Assembly (NCBI GenBank): GCA_947259365.1
Contig: CAMYMC010000036.1
Coordinates: forward strand, 13,645-77,644
DNA: 64,000 nt
From: an uncultured Acidimicrobiaceae bacterium
Lineage (GTDB): Bacteria > Actinomycetota > Acidimicrobiia > Spongiisociales > UBA5794
Direction: 5' to 3'
A program made the translations under genes and the position numbers. A model generated the notes under the pieces. That model was not told the origin of the DNA and searched no databases. It saw nothing but the letters and a program-made list of their open reading frames with translations. How positions within the stretch are numbered: position 1 is the first letter of the stretch; each line of letters starts with the position of its first letter. Below, piece by piece: positions 63,146 to 64,000 of the stretch.

Positions 63146-64000
63146 GTGGACCGCCCTGCCGACTTCGACGATGCCCGGGCCGCGGTCACGTCGCGGGGGC
63201 ATCTCGCCCGCGTGTCCGACTGGATGACACCGACGGTGGCGTCGCATCTCGAGTTCCACGAGCTCGTCCCTTACAAGACGTTGCTCAAGCGCCTCTTCTC
63301 CCGTGCTCCGTGGAGCGACGCCGACGACGACCGGCTCAACGACCTCGTTGGCCCCAACCTGGTCGGAGCGTGGTGGGACGAGCTTCGCTTCGAGGACGGC
63401 ATCGTCGTCGGCCATGGCATGCGGGACGGCCGCTACGCGATCGAGGCGCGGGGAGCGGCGGACGCGTCGCCGGACATCTTCGACCGGGTCTTCGACGGGC
63501 CGGTCGTGCCTGAAGCAACCCCCCATCCGAGGAAGGTCAAGTTCGACATCGGCGGCGACCCCGCCCCGGGAACTTGGTATCGCCGCGGAGAGACGACCGG
63601 TGACGACCGGGTCGAGCGGCTCTTCGCCGAGGGTGATGTCACCGACGTCATGGTCGCGGGCGATTTCGTCACGATCGGCCTCGATCGCTCGTCGCGGTGG
63701 GAGGACCGCCTCGACGACCTGCTCGGCCTCGTAACCGAACTGTTCCCGCACGGCGCCCGAGCCGGCGGGGCCCGCAGCCGCGACGAGCTCGTCGCGGAAG
63801 GCCGATCCCTCCCGGTCGACGCCGGCGGTGAGCTCCATCTCCTCGACCCGGACCACCCGGCGAACACCTCGCGCCTCGGGGCGGCACTCACCGACACCGA
63901 CCCCCGGGTGCGCCGTATCGCAGTGGCAGTGCTCGCCGAGTCCACGGACCTCGCCAGGGCGGAGGCGGCGATCCGGACGGGCTGGTCCGACCGGTCGCGC
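63146..64000 (+). CDS. Protein with Nfu_N-like and HEAT-repeat domains (partial, runs off window)
   Basis: The open frame runs 285 codons to the window edge without a stop. Residues 1-120 are of unknown type (HLARVSDWMTPTVASHLEFHE, FEDGIVVGHGMRDGRY). Residues about 128-195 (RKVKFDIGGDPAPGTWYRR, VERLFAEGDVTDVMVAGDFVTIGLDRSSRWED) look like the N-terminal domain of Nfu/NifU scaffold proteins. From about 235 HEAT-type repeats begin (LGAALTDTDPRVRRIAVAVLAES). The Nfu_N plus HEAT combination recalls the CvfC-type virulence-factor C proteins of Firmicutes. The start is GTG 63146. The function is not established. Confidence 0.72.
   Translation, partial: MDRPADFDDARAAVTSRGHLARVSDWMTPTVASHLEFHELVPYKTLLKRLFSRAPWSDADDDRLNDLVGPNLVGAWWDELRFEDGIVVGHGMRDGRYAIEARGAADASPDIFDRVFDGPVVPEATPHPRKVKFDIGGDPAPGTWYRRGETTGDDRVERLFAEGDVTDVMVAGDFVTIGLDRSSRWEDRLDDLLGLVTELFPHGARAGGARSRDELVAEGRSLPVDAGGELHLLDPDHPANTSRLGAALTDTDPRVRRIAVAVLAESTDLARAEAAIRTGWSDRSR

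Noticed and set aside
61427-63856. 809-residue open frame on the minus strand
   Set aside because: It spans cimA, the rhodanese and the last gene in an unrelated frame, with no coherent domains. The genes it overlaps are clearly real.

Overview
The window is a gene-dense, high-GC chromosomal segment from an actinobacterium. The evidence is a WhiB-family protein, a SenX3/RegX3-type pair beside pstSCAB-phoU with an actinomycete-style PHO box, a GuaB3-type IMP dehydrogenase-like protein, and frequent GTG starts. Many start codons lack a Shine-Dalgarno and sit directly behind a -10 hexamer. The Thr/Ala/Pro linkers after the lipobox of the binding lipoproteins make me lean towards class Acidimicrobiia; that is an inference. 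I see no rRNA, tRNA, CRISPR array, IS element or prophage, and no gene-free stretch longer than about 240 bases.

Layout. 1-6240 (minus): a branched-chain-amino-acid-type ABC transporter (livF partial, livK, livM, livH) coupled to an acyl-CoA synthetase. 6403-14566 (minus): a tightly coupled phenylacetate catabolic operon in transcription order paaA, paaD, tetR, paaB, paaC, paaG, paaH, thiolase, paaN, with a putative PaaR operator at its promoter. 14664-18400: HEAT protein, moaE, an HtrA protease and a zincin-like protein. 18426-25044: senX3/regX3-type two-component genes divergent from pstSCAB-phoU. 25106-29995: acyl-CoA dehydrogenase, an ECF sigma / anti-sigma / RseB-like module, tatA, an anchored unknown protein and whiB. 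30204-33629: sdhC, sdhA, sdhB. 33723-38101: SCP2 protein, HU, mdh, a zincin lipoprotein and icd. 38279-42762: PAS kinase, folD, purH, purN. 42803-47300: lipoprotein esterase, DUF6159-like membrane protein, sucD, sucC and a B12-binding mutase subunit. 47354-55697: UvrD/PcrA helicase, REC-GAF regulator, CheA-like hybrid kinase, guaA, guaB3. 55853-64000: sensor kinase, esterase, trpS, unknown protein, attenuator-controlled cimA, rhodanese and a partial Nfu_N/HEAT protein.

How the genes work together. Much of the TCA cycle (sdhCAB, mdh, icd, sucCD) lies within about 17 kb. The paa operon feeds succinyl-CoA and acetyl-CoA into it, and the B12 subunit suggests a methylmalonyl-CoA route into succinyl-CoA. 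Operons are very compact: neighbouring genes overlap repeatedly by ATGA/GTGA (4 nt) or TGATG (1 nt), implying translational coupling.

The most notable signals are regulatory. (1) A complete-looking isoleucine attenuator precedes cimA: promoter, a 10-codon leader peptide with three consecutive Ile codons, a hairpin and an intrinsic terminator. (2) A 35-bp block and an 18-bp palindromic box are shared by the whiB/sdh and HU promoters. (3) A PaaR-like operator sits at the paaA transcription start. (4) A phased PHO box lies between senX3 and pstS. (5) A recurrent -10/6-nt/start-codon arrangement points to leaderless mRNAs.
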